A DNA stretch of 49,281 nt, taken from JBDNIO01 sp041688215 (GTDB lineage Bacteria > Pseudomonadota > Gammaproteobacteria > Nevskiales > Salinisphaeraceae). Of this stretch, positions 17,764 to 26,916 are shown in pieces; the first letter of the stretch is position 1; each line of letters begins with the position of its first letter. The notes below the pieces were generated by a model. The model worked only from the letters and a program-made list of their open reading frames with translations, was not told where the DNA came from and did no database searches. The translations under genes and the position numbers were made by a program. The DNA is taken from positions 1 through 49,281 of the forward strand of contig JBDNIO010000130.1 of assembly GCA_041688215.1 (NCBI GenBank), written 5' to 3'.

Positions 17764-19683
17764 TTATGGGTCGTTGTCGATTTGTAGTGACGGCAGTGAA
17801 TCTGCGGGGCTGAAGCCCAGCACCCGCGCGTAAAATGCGAGCTCGGACTCCAGTGCCCGCACGATATTTTCCGCTGCTTTGAAGCCGTGCCGCTCCTCCG
17901 GGAAACTGACATAGGCGACCGGCACCCCGCGTTCGCGCAATACATCCGCCATGGCGGTCGCTTGATCGGGCGGCACCACCTTGTCTTTCAGACCCTGCAG
18001 AAACAGCACCGGGCAGGTCACGTTCTCGGCGTGGTAAAGCGGGGACCGCTGCTGTAACAACGCCGGGTCTTCGCCGATAAGGCGACCCAGATAACGGGAT
18101 TCAAATTTATGCGTGCTGGCGAGCAGGCGTTGTAAATCGGCGATACCGTAATAGCTGGTGCCCGCGGCGGCAATATCCGAAAAGCAGAGCACGCACAGCA
18201 CGGTATAACCGCCGGCGCTGCTGCCGGTGATAACGACCTTGTTGGCGTTGATCAGACCGCGCTCGGCCAGATAATGGGCGCCGTATTCACAATCCTGTAC
18301 ATCGGCAATACCCCACTCGCCGTAGAGTTTTTGCCGGTAGGCGCGGCCGTAGCCGGTGCTGCCGCGATAATTTACATCCAGCACGGCGAAACCGCGCGAG
18401 GTCCAGAACTGGATGCGCGGGTCCAGGGTGGTCGTGGTGGCGCCGGTCGGGCCGCCGTGGCATTTGATGAGCAGCGGCGGGCGTTGGTTCTCCGGCCCGG
18501 TGTACTCCGGATTAACCGGCGGGTAGAACAACGCGTGGGCCAATTCTCCGTCTCCCGTCGGGTAGTCCAGCGCTTGTGGGGTGGAAAGCCGCGACTCATC
18601 CCATTCCAGGGTGCTGGCGCAGCGAATGGTTTTCAGGCTTTGGCCTGCGAGCGACAGGCTGCACAGGGTTAGCGCCTGCGTGGCCGACCCGCCGAGAAAT
18701 ACCAGTTGTCCGTCTGCGCAATGCAGCTGGTCGAGGTGGGTGAACGGCAAATCGTAAATCGCCAGTTCGCCATTATCCTGATCAACGCGCGCGAGCTGCC
18801 AGAGGCCGTCACGGGTGAACAGCGAGTAAAGCTGATTTTCTGCATCAAAGGCGTAAGTGCTTTGCCCGAATACCCACTGCGGCAGACCGAATTCCGCCTG
18901 TTCGTGGGTGATCGCCTGCAGGCCCTGGTCGCTAACGCGATGGATATTCCACCAGCCATCATGCCGGTCAGAAACGATATACAGCCTGCCATCGGGGGTG
19001 AACTGCGGCTGGAACAGCGACTCCTGCTCGCCACCCGCAAGGTAGTAAGGCTCGCTTTGGGTATGCAAGTCCATTGCCCATAGCTCACAGCCATCCCAGG
19101 GCATGTTTGGGTGGTTCCAGCACAGCCAAACCAATTGCCTGCCATCGGGCGACAAACGCGGGCTGGCGTAGAAATCCCGGCCGGTGACCAGTTCGGTGAC
19201 CTCGCCTGCCTGATCTACGTGTACGATGCTGACGTGTGCCTCGTCGCCATCGTCGTGCGTTTCGCTTACTGCATACAGACATCCGCGTGCGGCGTCGTAT
19301 TGTAGATCCGCAAAACTGGGGCCGGGTTCGGTAAGGCGCGTGGTGTCACCCTCGGGACTGCGATGATAAATGGCTTGGTCTTCTGCGTTTACAAACCAGA
19401 TCTCACCAGCATGCACCGTAAACGCAGCGCCGCCATATTCGTGCACTGACGAGCGCGCGGACCAGGGGGCTTGCAGACAGTCTTCGGGTTCACCTTGGCT
19501 GTTTAACCGGACGATGGCTGTGCGCCCGGCTTCGGCTGGGCGGCCTTCCAGCCAGTATAAATGCGGGCGGCTGTTTGCCCGGTCCCACTTCAGATCGCCC
19601 AGTTTTACGGCGGCACCTGCCACGGCCTGCGCGGTTATCGGCGAGGCCCAGCTGCCGTGTTCTGCTTGCTTGCTCAATCCCAT
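17764..19683 (-). CDS. S9-family prolyl oligopeptidase-like peptidase
   Basis: Serine peptidase of the acylaminoacyl-peptidase / dipeptidyl-peptidase type, 639 residues, no signal peptide. The N-terminal part (about 20-380) is a beta-propeller with repeated YxxSPDGR-like turns (ASPRLSPDGRQLVW, QPQFTPDGRLYIV). The C-terminal alpha/beta hydrolase domain has the nucleophile Ser489 in GSSAGGY, Asp567 in GLKDKVVP and His599 in ERHGF, plus HGGPTG for the oxyanion hole. It probably trims cytoplasmic peptides. The start overlaps the end of the NRDE gene by 10 bp, so the two form one unit. A fully intact gene. Confidence 0.94.
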   Translation of the reverse strand: MGLSKQAEHGSWASPITAQAVAGAAVKLGDLKWDRANSRPHLYWLEGRPAEAGRTAIVRLNSQGEPEDCLQAPWSARSSVHEYGGAAFTVHAGEIWFVNAEDQAIYHRSPEGDTTRLTEPGPSFADLQYDAARGCLYAVSETHDDGDEAHVSIVHVDQAGEVTELVTGRDFYASPRLSPDGRQLVWLCWNHPNMPWDGCELWAMDLHTQSEPYYLAGGEQESLFQPQFTPDGRLYIVSDRHDGWWNIHRVSDQGLQAITHEQAEFGLPQWVFGQSTYAFDAENQLYSLFTRDGLWQLARVDQDNGELAIYDLPFTHLDQLHCADGQLVFLGGSATQALTLCSLSLAGQSLKTIRCASTLEWDESRLSTPQALDYPTGDGELAHALFYPPVNPEYTGPENQRPPLLIKCHGGPTGATTTTLDPRIQFWTSRGFAVLDVNYRGSTGYGRAYRQKLYGEWGIADVQDCEYGAHYLAERGLINANKVVITGSSAGGYTVLCVLCFSDIAAAGTSYYGIADLQRLLASTHKFESRYLGRLIGEDPALLQQRSPLYHAENVTCPVLFLQGLKDKVVPPDQATAMADVLRERGVPVAYVSFPEERHGFKAAENIVRALESELAFYARVLGFSPADSLPSLQIDNDP

Positions 19684-20435
19684 TGTTGCTCGACCTCATG
19701 GATCTGATTTGCCTGTGCATCGAAAGCGCGCTCCAAAAAGCGCAGTCCGCCGTTATTGGCACGCAGTATCAACGTGGATGCGCGGGTACCGTATTGCGGG
19801 CTGCGTACAAATACCGGGGACAGCATTTTTTCCAGGGCCTGCCCGACGCCGGTATCGGGTAATTGTTCGGCGCCGGCCGGTTCGTCATCTTCAAGCAGGC
19901 GGAAGAGTGCTTCGGCATCAATGTCAGCGGGACCAATGGCCTGGGATAAGCCCTGGGATGCGCGCCGTGTTTTGGGCCATTCGTCGCCCAGCACGCCGTT
20001 GGATATCGCGTGCACGCCCGGCGGCACGCCGAGGATGCCGCGGGCGTCGCGATTACCGAGATAGAACATGTCTTCCTTGTCGCCGACCAGCAGATTAAAG
20101 CCGCCATATTCCTGCTTTGCTGCATCCAGAGCCACGCAATATTCGCGCGCGCTAAGCGCACCCGCCAGGTAATCACGCACTAGCCAGCCGCGGGACTTCT
20201 TGTCCTCCTGTGGCGCCTGCATGTCGCGAAAATTGGTCACCGCGGCAAAGCGGCCATCCGGGGTTACGCCGCACCAGGCGCCGCCGGCCACGCCGTCGCG
20301 CCCGGCGTAAATTTGCGGGTGATCCGGCCAGGCGTGCGCGGCCTGTGTTGCGCGCGCATGGAATTCATCGCGATTGGCGGCCAGCACCAGGTCGTAATCC
20401 GGGTGCGCGCGCCAGGCGAAGGCGATTAAACACAT
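19674..20435 (-). CDS. NRDE-family (TANGO2-like) protein
   Basis: A 253-residue protein starting MCLIAFAWRAHPDYDLVLAA followed by NRDE, the motif that names the family. The near N-terminal cysteine (Cys2) is conserved and suggests an Ntn-hydrolase-like fold, as known for NRDE/TANGO2 proteins. Other typical parts are GAWCGVTPDGRFAAVTNFR and HAISNGVLGDEWPKT. The eukaryotic relative TANGO2 has been linked to haem or lipid handling, but the bacterial role is not settled. It is divergent from ndh and lies upstream of and overlaps the S9 peptidase gene. Confidence 0.93.
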   Translation of the reverse strand: MCLIAFAWRAHPDYDLVLAANRDEFHARATQAAHAWPDHPQIYAGRDGVAGGAWCGVTPDGRFAAVTNFRDMQAPQEDKKSRGWLVRDYLAGALSAREYCVALDAAKQEYGGFNLLVGDKEDMFYLGNRDARGILGVPPGVHAISNGVLGDEWPKTRRASQGLSQAIGPADIDAEALFRLLEDDEPAGAEQLPDTGVGQALEKMLSPVFVRSPQYGTRASTLILRANNGGLRFLERAFDAQANQIHEVEQQWD

Positions 20436-20506
20436 ACACGAAGTTCCTGTGGGGTTATACAGGTGCCAAGACTAGCAAAGTCGTAGAGCAGACTGGGGCA
20501 ACCAGA

Positions 20507-20535
20507 TTGTGCAGTGCACAAATTTACGTTAAAAT
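20507..20535 (+). promoter_or_regulatory. ndh promoter overlapped by a palindromic operator
   Basis: TTGTGC (20507-20512), 17 bases, then TAAAAT (20530-20535) make a good sigma70 promoter. The -35 lies inside a perfect palindrome TTGTGCA-G-TGCACAA (20507-20521), which would place a dimeric repressor over the promoter. The predicted start near 20542 gives a very short leader. Confidence 0.55.
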
Positions 20536-20545
20536 ATAGCTTAAT

Positions 20546-21883
20546 ATGAAGCAAGTAAAAGACATGCAAAACAATTCCGAACAGGCGCACGTCGTCATTG
20601 TCGGCGGCGGCTTCGGTGGTTTATTCGCAGCGCGTGAACTCGGGCGTTCCGGCTATCAGGTCACGTTGATAGACAAGCGCAATTTCCACACCTTTCAGCC
20701 GCTGTTGTACCAGGTGGTTTCCGGCATCCTGACGACCGGCGATGTGTGTATACCGCATCGCGTGCTGCTGCGTCGCTACAAGAACGTGCGCACCCTCATG
20801 AGCACGGTGTATGAACTGGACCCGGAAAACCGTCGCATCGTACACCAGCACGGCGAGATGCATTACGACAAGTTAATCGTGGCCACCGGTGTGAAGCACC
20901 ACTACTTCGGCCATGACGAGTGGGCCGACGACGCGCCGGGGTTGAAAACCGTAGAACACGCGCTGCGCATGCGCCGCAAGCTGTTCTACGCGTTTGAGAT
21001 GGCCGAACAGGAACCCGACCTGGAACGGCGCAAACAATGGATGACCTTCGTGGTGGTTGGCGCCGGTCCCACCGGCGTGGAACTGGCGGGTGCCATTGGC
21101 GAGCTCGCCCACCGCACTATGGTGGGTGATTTCCGCAGCATTGACCCCAAGGATTCGCAAATTCTGCTGGTTGAAGGTACAGACCGCGTGCTGCCCGGCT
21201 ACCCGGAAAAGCTTTCAGCCAAGGCCGCCGAAATGCTGGAAGAGCTAGGCGTAAGCATTCACACCAACACCATGGTTGAAAATATCGACCGTGACCGCGT
21301 TAGCGTCAAAGGCCCGGATGGCGAACGCCTGATTAAATCCGACACCGTGCTATGGGCTGCGGGCGTACGCGCCTCGGCCTTCGGGGGAATACTGGCCAAG
21401 CGTACCGACGCCGAGCTGGATCGCAGCGGCCGCGTGCGCGTAGAGCCGAACCTGTCATTACCGGGCCGTCCGGGAATTTTCGTAATCGGAGATCTGGCCC
21501 GCTGTACGGATGGCAAGGGCAAGCAGGTACCCGGTCTTGCCCCGGCCGCGATTCAACAAGGCGAATACGTGGCTAAGTTGCTCAAACGCTCGGCCGCAGA
21601 AAAGACCACCAAGCCCTTTGTCTACAAGGACGGCGGCAGCATGGCCGTAATCGGCCGCAACCGCGCGGTCGGCAACCTGAAATGGATGCAGATTTCCGGC
21701 TTCCCCGCCTGGCTGCTGTGGATTGGTGTGCACATTTACGCACTCATCGGCGGCGAGCGCCGCCTGCGCGTGATGCTGCAATGGGTGTGGAAATACTTCA
21801 CCCGACGCACCGGCGACCGGCTGATTACCGGCAAGCCGCCCAAGACCCGGCAGCTGGTAGATACCCGGCGCGACGCGCCCTGA
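20546..21883 (+). CDS. ndh: Type II NADH dehydrogenase (NDH-2)
   Basis: Single-subunit, non-proton-pumping NADH:quinone oxidoreductase on the inner membrane face. The 445-residue product has the FAD dinucleotide fold VVIVGGGFGGLFAARELG near the N terminus, the FQPLLYQV segment that contacts flavin and quinone, the NADH fold FVVVGAGPTGVELAGAIGEL in the middle, and the second FAD contact VIGDLA. The C terminus has an amphipathic/hydrophobic stretch, FPAWLLWIGVHIYALIG, suited to membrane attachment. The start is either 20546 or a methionine six codons later; neither has a strong ribosome site, and a start at 20546 would leave almost no leader. The stop codon abuts the convergent methyltransferase stop in the palindrome TGATCA. 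Confidence 0.93.
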   Translation: MKQVKDMQNNSEQAHVVIVGGGFGGLFAARELGRSGYQVTLIDKRNFHTFQPLLYQVVSGILTTGDVCIPHRVLLRRYKNVRTLMSTVYELDPENRRIVHQHGEMHYDKLIVATGVKHHYFGHDEWADDAPGLKTVEHALRMRRKLFYAFEMAEQEPDLERRKQWMTFVVVGAGPTGVELAGAIGELAHRTMVGDFRSIDPKDSQILLVEGTDRVLPGYPEKLSAKAAEMLEELGVSIHTNTMVENIDRDRVSVKGPDGERLIKSDTVLWAAGVRASAFGGILAKRTDAELDRSGRVRVEPNLSLPGRPGIFVIGDLARCTDGKGKQVPGLAPAAIQQGEYVAKLLKRSAAEKTTKPFVYKDGGSMAVIGRNRAVGNLKWMQISGFPAWLLWIGVHIYALIGGERRLRVMLQWVWKYFTRRTGDRLITGKPPKTRQLVDTRRDAP

Positions 21884-22738
21884 TCAATCGGCGCGTAACC
21901 GAAAGTGCAGAATCCCCCAGCGCAGATCCCCGGCTTCGCCTGCGGTGACCCAGTGTTTTAGCCCGGCGATCATGTTGTCGGCGTATTCCCGGCTTATGCG
22001 GTTGAGCATCTCGTCGTAGCGTGATTCGAGTTCGCGGCGCACGCGATCATAATGACGCGGCAGCTGCTCGGATAAATCAGTGAATCCGAGTTTCTTGAAG
22101 CCGAGTCCGTCTAGTTGCTGGTCGTAGAATTCGACCGAGCCCAGGCTCTCCAACTGGATGCGATCAAGCACCGGTTGCAACCGCTCATGCGAGCAACCCG
22201 GGCGTTGCATAGGGTCGGTAAAGATCAGTTCGCCGCCGGGTTTGAGCACGCGTTTGATCTCGGCCAGCACGCCTGCGCGGTTACCGCTGTGCAAGAACGC
22301 ATCTTGGGACCAGGCGGCATCGAAGCTGTTGTCGTCGTAGGGGATATTTTCAAAATCGCCGTCGATAACCGAAATCAGGTCGGTTAGCTTCTCGCGCTGG
22401 TTGATCTCCCGCGCCTGGGTATTTTGTACTTCACTTAAATTGAGTGAGACCACCTCGCAGCCAAATTTGCGGGCCAGGTAGCGCGCCGAACCCGCGTAGC
22501 CGCCGCCCAGATCAATGCCGCGGCTGTCTTGCGTTACCGATTGCAACTCGCCGGCCATACGTTCGACCGTGCGGTGGCTGGCATCGCGAATGGGCTCATC
22601 GGTGGATTCATACAGACCGATGTGGATGTCTTCGCCGCCCCATATCTGCCCGTAGAAGCTGTCGGCGTCTTCGCTGTTGTAGTAGCTCTGAGCAGTCTGG
22701 ACCACGTCAGAATAGTTTTTGGCCGCATGGCTATTCAT
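21884..22738 (-). CDS. Sarcosine/dimethylglycine N-methyltransferase (betaine synthesis, second enzyme)
   Basis: SAM-dependent enzyme that methylates sarcosine to dimethylglycine and on to glycine betaine, the compatible solute. The 284-residue product opens with the family stretch YYNSEDADSFYGQIWGGEDI and has the SAM site GIDLGGGYAGSARYLARKFG, the acidic post-I segment DGDFENIPYDDNSFD and the AWSQDAFLHSG active-site region. This matches the SDMT/DMT enzymes of halophiles such as Halorhodospira. It overlaps the upstream glycine/sarcosine methyltransferase gene by 8 bp. Together they make betaine from glycine with three SAM. Convergent with ndh. Confidence 0.93.
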   Translation of the reverse strand: MNSHAAKNYSDVVQTAQSYYNSEDADSFYGQIWGGEDIHIGLYESTDEPIRDASHRTVERMAGELQSVTQDSRGIDLGGGYAGSARYLARKFGCEVVSLNLSEVQNTQAREINQREKLTDLISVIDGDFENIPYDDNSFDAAWSQDAFLHSGNRAGVLAEIKRVLKPGGELIFTDPMQRPGCSHERLQPVLDRIQLESLGSVEFYDQQLDGLGFKKLGFTDLSEQLPRHYDRVRRELESRYDEMLNRISREYADNMIAGLKHWVTAGEAGDLRWGILHFRLRAD

Positions 22739-23579
22739 CTTCGAGCACCTCTTCTTCCAAGTACAGCTTTTGCGCCACGTGGATGAAAAAATCCGGTTCG
22801 TAGTGCTCGTAGGTGCTTTGGAAATCGCCGTAGGTGTCGATGTGCTGGAAGCCGACGTCGCGCATCAGGTGGCGTACGTATTGGCGCCGCAACGGGAACA
22901 TATTCAGATGAAATACGGATTCGTCCGGGAATTCGTAACGAAAGCGCGCCAGGCCCTCGTCGATGTGTTCGGGCTCGGCGGAGACGTTGTCGCCACAGTA
23001 ATAATACTTGTGGCTAGGGCCTGCATCTGGGTTATCCAGCAAGGCGTCGTAGTTGCGTTGATCCATGATTAACACGCCGTCGTGCGCGAGCATGCCGTAA
23101 AACTCGGCCAGCGCGCGCCGCCGGTCGCGTTCGGAAAATATATGCGTGAAGGAATTACCCAGGCAGACGATGGCGTCGTAACGCCCGTTCAAATCGCGTG
23201 ACAACCAGCGCCAGTCGCTGTGCATGGTGCTTAGCAGGAGGCCGCGGTCGCGTGCGTTCTGAAAGGCCTTGGCCAGCATTTGCGGGCTGCCGTCTACGCT
23301 GGCGACATGGAATCCGGCGCGCATTAACTGCACCGAATGAAAACCGGTGCCGGTGGCCACGTCGAGCACGAATTTAGCATTGTGCTTGCGCAGTTCCTGT
23401 ATGAAGAAATCGCCCTCGCTATTGGCGCGACCGTCCCAGTCAATCAGTTCATCCCAACGTTCCACGAACGCATGGACATATTCCTCCTGATAGTGGTCGG
23501 TCTCACGGACCTTGAGCGGGTCGTCACCAAATCGTTGCTGTTTATTGGCTTGTGCCGCGATTGTGCTGCTGGCTGGCAT
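22731..23579 (-). CDS. Glycine/sarcosine N-methyltransferase (betaine synthesis, first enzyme)
   Basis: SAM-dependent enzyme that converts glycine to sarcosine and dimethylglycine. The 282-residue product has FVERWDELIDWDGRA in the N-terminal substrate-binding region, the SAM fold VLDVATGTGFHSVQLMRAGF (70-89), VASVDGSPQML, and CLGNSFTHIF. The YDALLDNPDAGPSHKYYYCG block is typical of the halophile GSMT group. The start at 23579 is preceded by GAGGGAGC. It is the first gene of the two-gene betaine operon. The neighbouring betaine carriers (one intact, one decayed) make osmoprotection the shared theme of this region. Confidence 0.94.
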   Translation of the reverse strand: MPASSTIAAQANKQQRFGDDPLKVRETDHYQEEYVHAFVERWDELIDWDGRANSEGDFFIQELRKHNAKFVLDVATGTGFHSVQLMRAGFHVASVDGSPQMLAKAFQNARDRGLLLSTMHSDWRWLSRDLNGRYDAIVCLGNSFTHIFSERDRRRALAEFYGMLAHDGVLIMDQRNYDALLDNPDAGPSHKYYYCGDNVSAEPEHIDEGLARFRYEFPDESVFHLNMFPLRRQYVRHLMRDVGFQHIDTYGDFQSTYEHYEPDFFIHVAQKLYLEEEVLEDE

Positions 23580-23660
23580 ATAGCTCCCTCGTGTACTTGA
23601 AATAACCCTCCAATGCTACAGGCTAAAGCGAATAATTAAAACTAGGGCATACCCCAGGGT

Positions 23661-24448
23661 TTATAGCCTCGGATTCGCCTGCGCTGCATAGATTTCGCCG
23701 TGTTGCGTGTATTCGGCGCGCAGGCCTTTGAGCAGACTTTAGCACATGACCAATAAAACTGCCGCGAACGGCAGCCCGGCGGTAATCGATACCGTTTGCA
23801 ATGCGCCCAGGCCACCGGGCTGCAACAGCGCGGCCGCCACGACGCCTTCCAACACCGCCCAGAAAACGCGCTGGGCTACGGGTGTGTCTTCGTGCCCGCC
23901 AGAGGTGATGATGTCGATAACGAACGAGCCTGAATCCGAGTTGGTTACGAAGCACACAATTACCACGATCATGGTCAGGATGGATGTGACCAGCGCCAGC
24001 GGATAGCCTTCGAACAGCACATAAATGGCGGTGTGGATGTTGTTATTCACCGCCGCGCCGATGCTGGCATTGCCGAACAGTTCGTTATGCAGCGCGGTGC
24101 CGCCGAACACGGTTAGCCACACAAAACTCATCAACACCGGCACCAGCAATGCGCCGGTAATGAATTCGCGGATGGTGCGTCCGCGCGAGATGCACGCGAT
24201 AAACATGCCCACAAACGGCGACCGCGATATCCACCATGCCCAATAGAAAAACGTCCAGCCGTTTTGCCAGCCGCCGGGCTCGCCGCGCAGGTTTTCGGTC
24301 CAAAGCCGGTGGAGGGCAGGTGCTGCAGGTAATTACCGATATTCGATACCAAAGAATCCAGCAAAAACAAGGTGGGTCCGGCAATGAGCAAGAACAACAT
24401 CAACGCCCCGGCCAGCACTAGGTGCGGCCTTGTAATCAGCTTGTTTAA
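23661..24448 (-). pseudogene. Decayed BCCT-type betaine/choline carrier
   Basis: The remnant covers roughly the C-terminal half of a BCCT carrier. It begins abruptly at LNKLITRPHLVLAGALMLF, directly after the DUF2236 stop and in the same frame, with no start. One base is missing near 24301-24304, where STGF must join TENLRGEPGG. The conserved NGWTFFYWAWW and SPFVGMFIA helices then follow. A TAA at 23741-23739 replaces the residue after LLVMC, yet coding continues past it (SLLKGLRAEYTQ) to a TAA at 23661. Three separate lesions (5' loss, frameshift, nonsense) make this a true pseudogene rather than an assembly slip. The intact carrier at 26917-28518 is a paralogue and may have made it redundant. 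Confidence 0.85.
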
Positions 24449-25369
24449 CTAGCCGGGCGGGAAATGCAGGCAATCTGCATTGCGGCCCATGCGCCGCGCC
24501 GAGCGCATCGCAATACCTTCAGACAACGCCCCCCGAATTACCGGCGCCGCTGTGCGCAGGCTCTGGCACGCCGCCCAGTCGGATGCGCGCTGCCCGCGGC
24601 TGCGCGGTATCAGCCCGCGCGCCCAGTTAGGTAGCAGCGCCGCGCCCGCGCCCAGAAATATCCGGCGGGATAGTCTCGCGGCAGGAATTGGCAGGTCCAT
24701 GGATTCCAGTACCGCCAGCGTATCGCGCGAGCGTTCGCTAAACTCCAACTCGGGCAGCATGGACTGGAAATAGTTGTCCATGGCCGCGCGCGAGTCCGGC
24801 ACGTTCTCAGCGCCCAGGGCTTCGGCAATGCGGCGGGTTTCGTCGAAGTACTGGTCCTGCCACGCCACCGATAAATCCGATCTGCGATAGGTTAGGTAGC
24901 CACGCATAAAACTGTACATTTCGGTGCAATGCACCCAGGCCAGCAGTTTCGGGTCGCGTGCGGAATACGGCAGGCCATCGTGGGTTTGGCCTTTAACCTT
25001 GGCGTGAATCTGATCGACGCGTTGGATAATTCGCCGCGCGTGCGCCTTGGGCGCGTAACTGGTTGCGCCTACAAACATCGTCGTGCGTTGCAGGCGGCCG
25101 AGTGCGTCCTCGCGGAAATTGGAATGGTCCAGCACGCCTGCCAGCGCGCGCGGATGCAGCGTTTGCAACATTAATGCGCATACTCCGCCGGCCATCATGG
25201 CCGGGAAGTCGGCGTGCATTTTCCAGGTGGCGCTATCCGGGCCGAACAGGCCGGGGTCGCCTCTGGGGGCATCGTAGTCGATGCCGAAATCCTCACGCGT
25301 ACCGACCACGCCGACAATGGCATTGCGTATGCCACCGTAAATAGACTGTGTGAGCCGTTGGGAGGGCAC
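24449..25369 (-). CDS. DUF2236 (MpaB-type oxygenase family) protein
   Basis: A 306-residue protein of the oxygenase MpaB/DUF2236 family, which includes haem-binding b-type oxygenases. Visible family features are FGPDSATWKMHADFPAMMAG near the N terminus, LQTLHPRALAGVLDHS, RTTMFVGATSYA and AWVHCTEMYSF with its conserved histidine. The substrate is unknown. The first usable start is a GTG at 25369 with no good ribosome site. A nearby ATGATG around 25395 reads into this frame only with one base change, so a small N-terminal error is possible. The stop at 24451-24449 is in frame with the BCCT remnant that follows, which suggests a deletion joined the two. Confidence 0.8.
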   Translation of the reverse strand: MPSQRLTQSIYGGIRNAIVGVVGTREDFGIDYDAPRGDPGLFGPDSATWKMHADFPAMMAGGVCALMLQTLHPRALAGVLDHSNFREDALGRLQRTTMFVGATSYAPKAHARRIIQRVDQIHAKVKGQTHDGLPYSARDPKLLAWVHCTEMYSFMRGYLTYRRSDLSVAWQDQYFDETRRIAEALGAENVPDSRAAMDNYFQSMLPELEFSERSRDTLAVLESMDLPIPAARLSRRIFLGAGAALLPNWARGLIPRSRGQRASDWAACQSLRTAAPVIRGALSEGIAMRSARRMGRNADCLHFPPG

Positions 25370-25447
25370 GTTTTTAGTGCGGCTTATCCATCATTATGCT
25401 GTCGATTTTAGCAGGATTATTTTGCTTGCATCGATGACTGCTTATGA

Positions 25448-26755
25448 CTAGAAGTAATACCCGAAATTTATGTTAAACCGGGTAATCCAGTCGTTGGCGC
25501 TGGGCGAACCCAGGTCGGTAAGTTGCGCGCCACCAAAGCCGCCGTTGGATATATATGGGCTGGTGAACGGCTGGTTCTTGCCGAGCACGAAATCCACATA
25601 GGTGAACAGGGCGCCGGCGCTGATGGATACGCCGGTTACGTTCTGGATGGTTTCCTCGAAGCGATTATCGTCCTTGTCGACGTATGTGAAATCGTTGTAA
25701 TACTTGAGCTCGGTGATGGGACCGAAACTGACCGGCTGGGTATAGGCCACGTTGGCCAGATAGGTCCAGGCTTCGGCCGGAAGCGTATATTCAAAACCGT
25801 AGGCGCCGGTGCCGATGATCGCTTCGTCGAAGCCGCCGGAGACTTTCGGGTTTATCTCGTAGCGGGTAAGTTGCAGCATCACATTCCACGGCCCGTAGTC
25901 GCCGTTTAAGTGTGTTGCCGCGGCCCACTGGTCGCCGTTGCGGTTTATCGTGCTGTTATACACGCGCCCGCCCTGCGCCGATACGCCCACTTCGCTGGCG
26001 GCCGCGGTATCCTTGCCGAAAGTGTAGGCGTAGCGCACGTTGATGGTGTTGCTGTCTTCTATGGATTCCTGATCCACCGAACCGTCGACGCTCACCCGGG
26101 CCACATTCAGCGGGTCATAGGAATATCAGTCGAAATCATTACCGCCGGAATATTCATCGTTCTTGAAAAAGGCAATCTGCAGGTCGTGCGCGCCGTTTGT
26201 GTAGAGGGCGTTTATGCCGCTGTCGTAGTCGTCTTCCAGGCCAAGATAATAGTTGGAGGAGAAGAAGAAGTTATGTGACGAATATGGCGTAATGCCGAAC
26301 GGAACCTGTTGAATGCCCAGCCGGCCTTGCCAATTCTCGGTGAAGTCGTAGCCCACCCAGCCGTGATGAATGAAACGCGCGCTGGAATAGAAGCGGTATT
26401 CGCCGCCGAAATTTATGCGCACCGTGTCCAGATCAATCTCACCCACGGTGGCACGGTCATTGTTGTCGCGCCCGCGGCGAGAGAGTTGAAACCGCACCGC
26501 GCCGCCGACGTCGATTTCCTTTTTGGACGCTTCCTTGTACGTGGCTTTGGCGATTTCCTTTACGCTTTTATCCTCGCGGCTTTCGCTGAGACGGTCATCG
26601 GCGGTGGCCTGCTCCAGTCGGTCTTCCAGCTGCTGTACCTGTTGCTTGAGTGCGTCCAGTTCCTGGCGCAGTGCTTCGGCCTCGGTGTCGGCGGCAACCG
26701 CCGGTGTGGTTAGCATGACTATGCAGCCGGCAGTGAGTAAACGCAGGTGTCTCAT
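25448..26755 (-). pseudogene. Porin-like outer-membrane protein with an in-frame TGA
   Basis: Start 26755 has a strong ribosome site (AAGGGGG) and a signal peptide ending AVAAD. A coiled coil (about 22-60, EALRQELDALKQQVQQLEDR) follows, as in phosphate-selective or carboxylate porins with an N-terminal coiled coil. Then comes a beta barrel with many aromatic strand ends, closing in FNINFGYYF. The 435-codon frame is interrupted by one TGA at 26128-26126 (codon 210), inside GGNDFD / YSYDPLNV. There is no frame change and the barrel pattern continues to a proper C-terminal phenylalanine. A CGA-to-TGA or TGG-to-TGA change would explain it. Possible recent pseudogene, base-call error or readthrough. 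Substrate unknown; closeness to betaine genes does not prove a link. Confidence 0.72.
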
Positions 26756-26916
26756 TGAATCCCCCTTTTCGGATTCCTGTTTGATTAGTCTCAGCTCCCG
26801 CTTGGCATATGGATGTGTCAACATTTTCGAGCACTGTAAGTGCTTGAAAATGCAGCAACTCCCTAGCGCCGCGCCCAGCCCCAGCGGGGCACGGTCCTAT
26901 AGCCTGTTCGTGGTGG

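Noticed and set aside
26126..26128. TGA in the porin as selenocysteine or tryptophan recoding
   Set aside because: Other genes here end in TGA normally, no selenocysteine hairpin is evident, and neighbouring interrupted genes use TAA and TAG as well.
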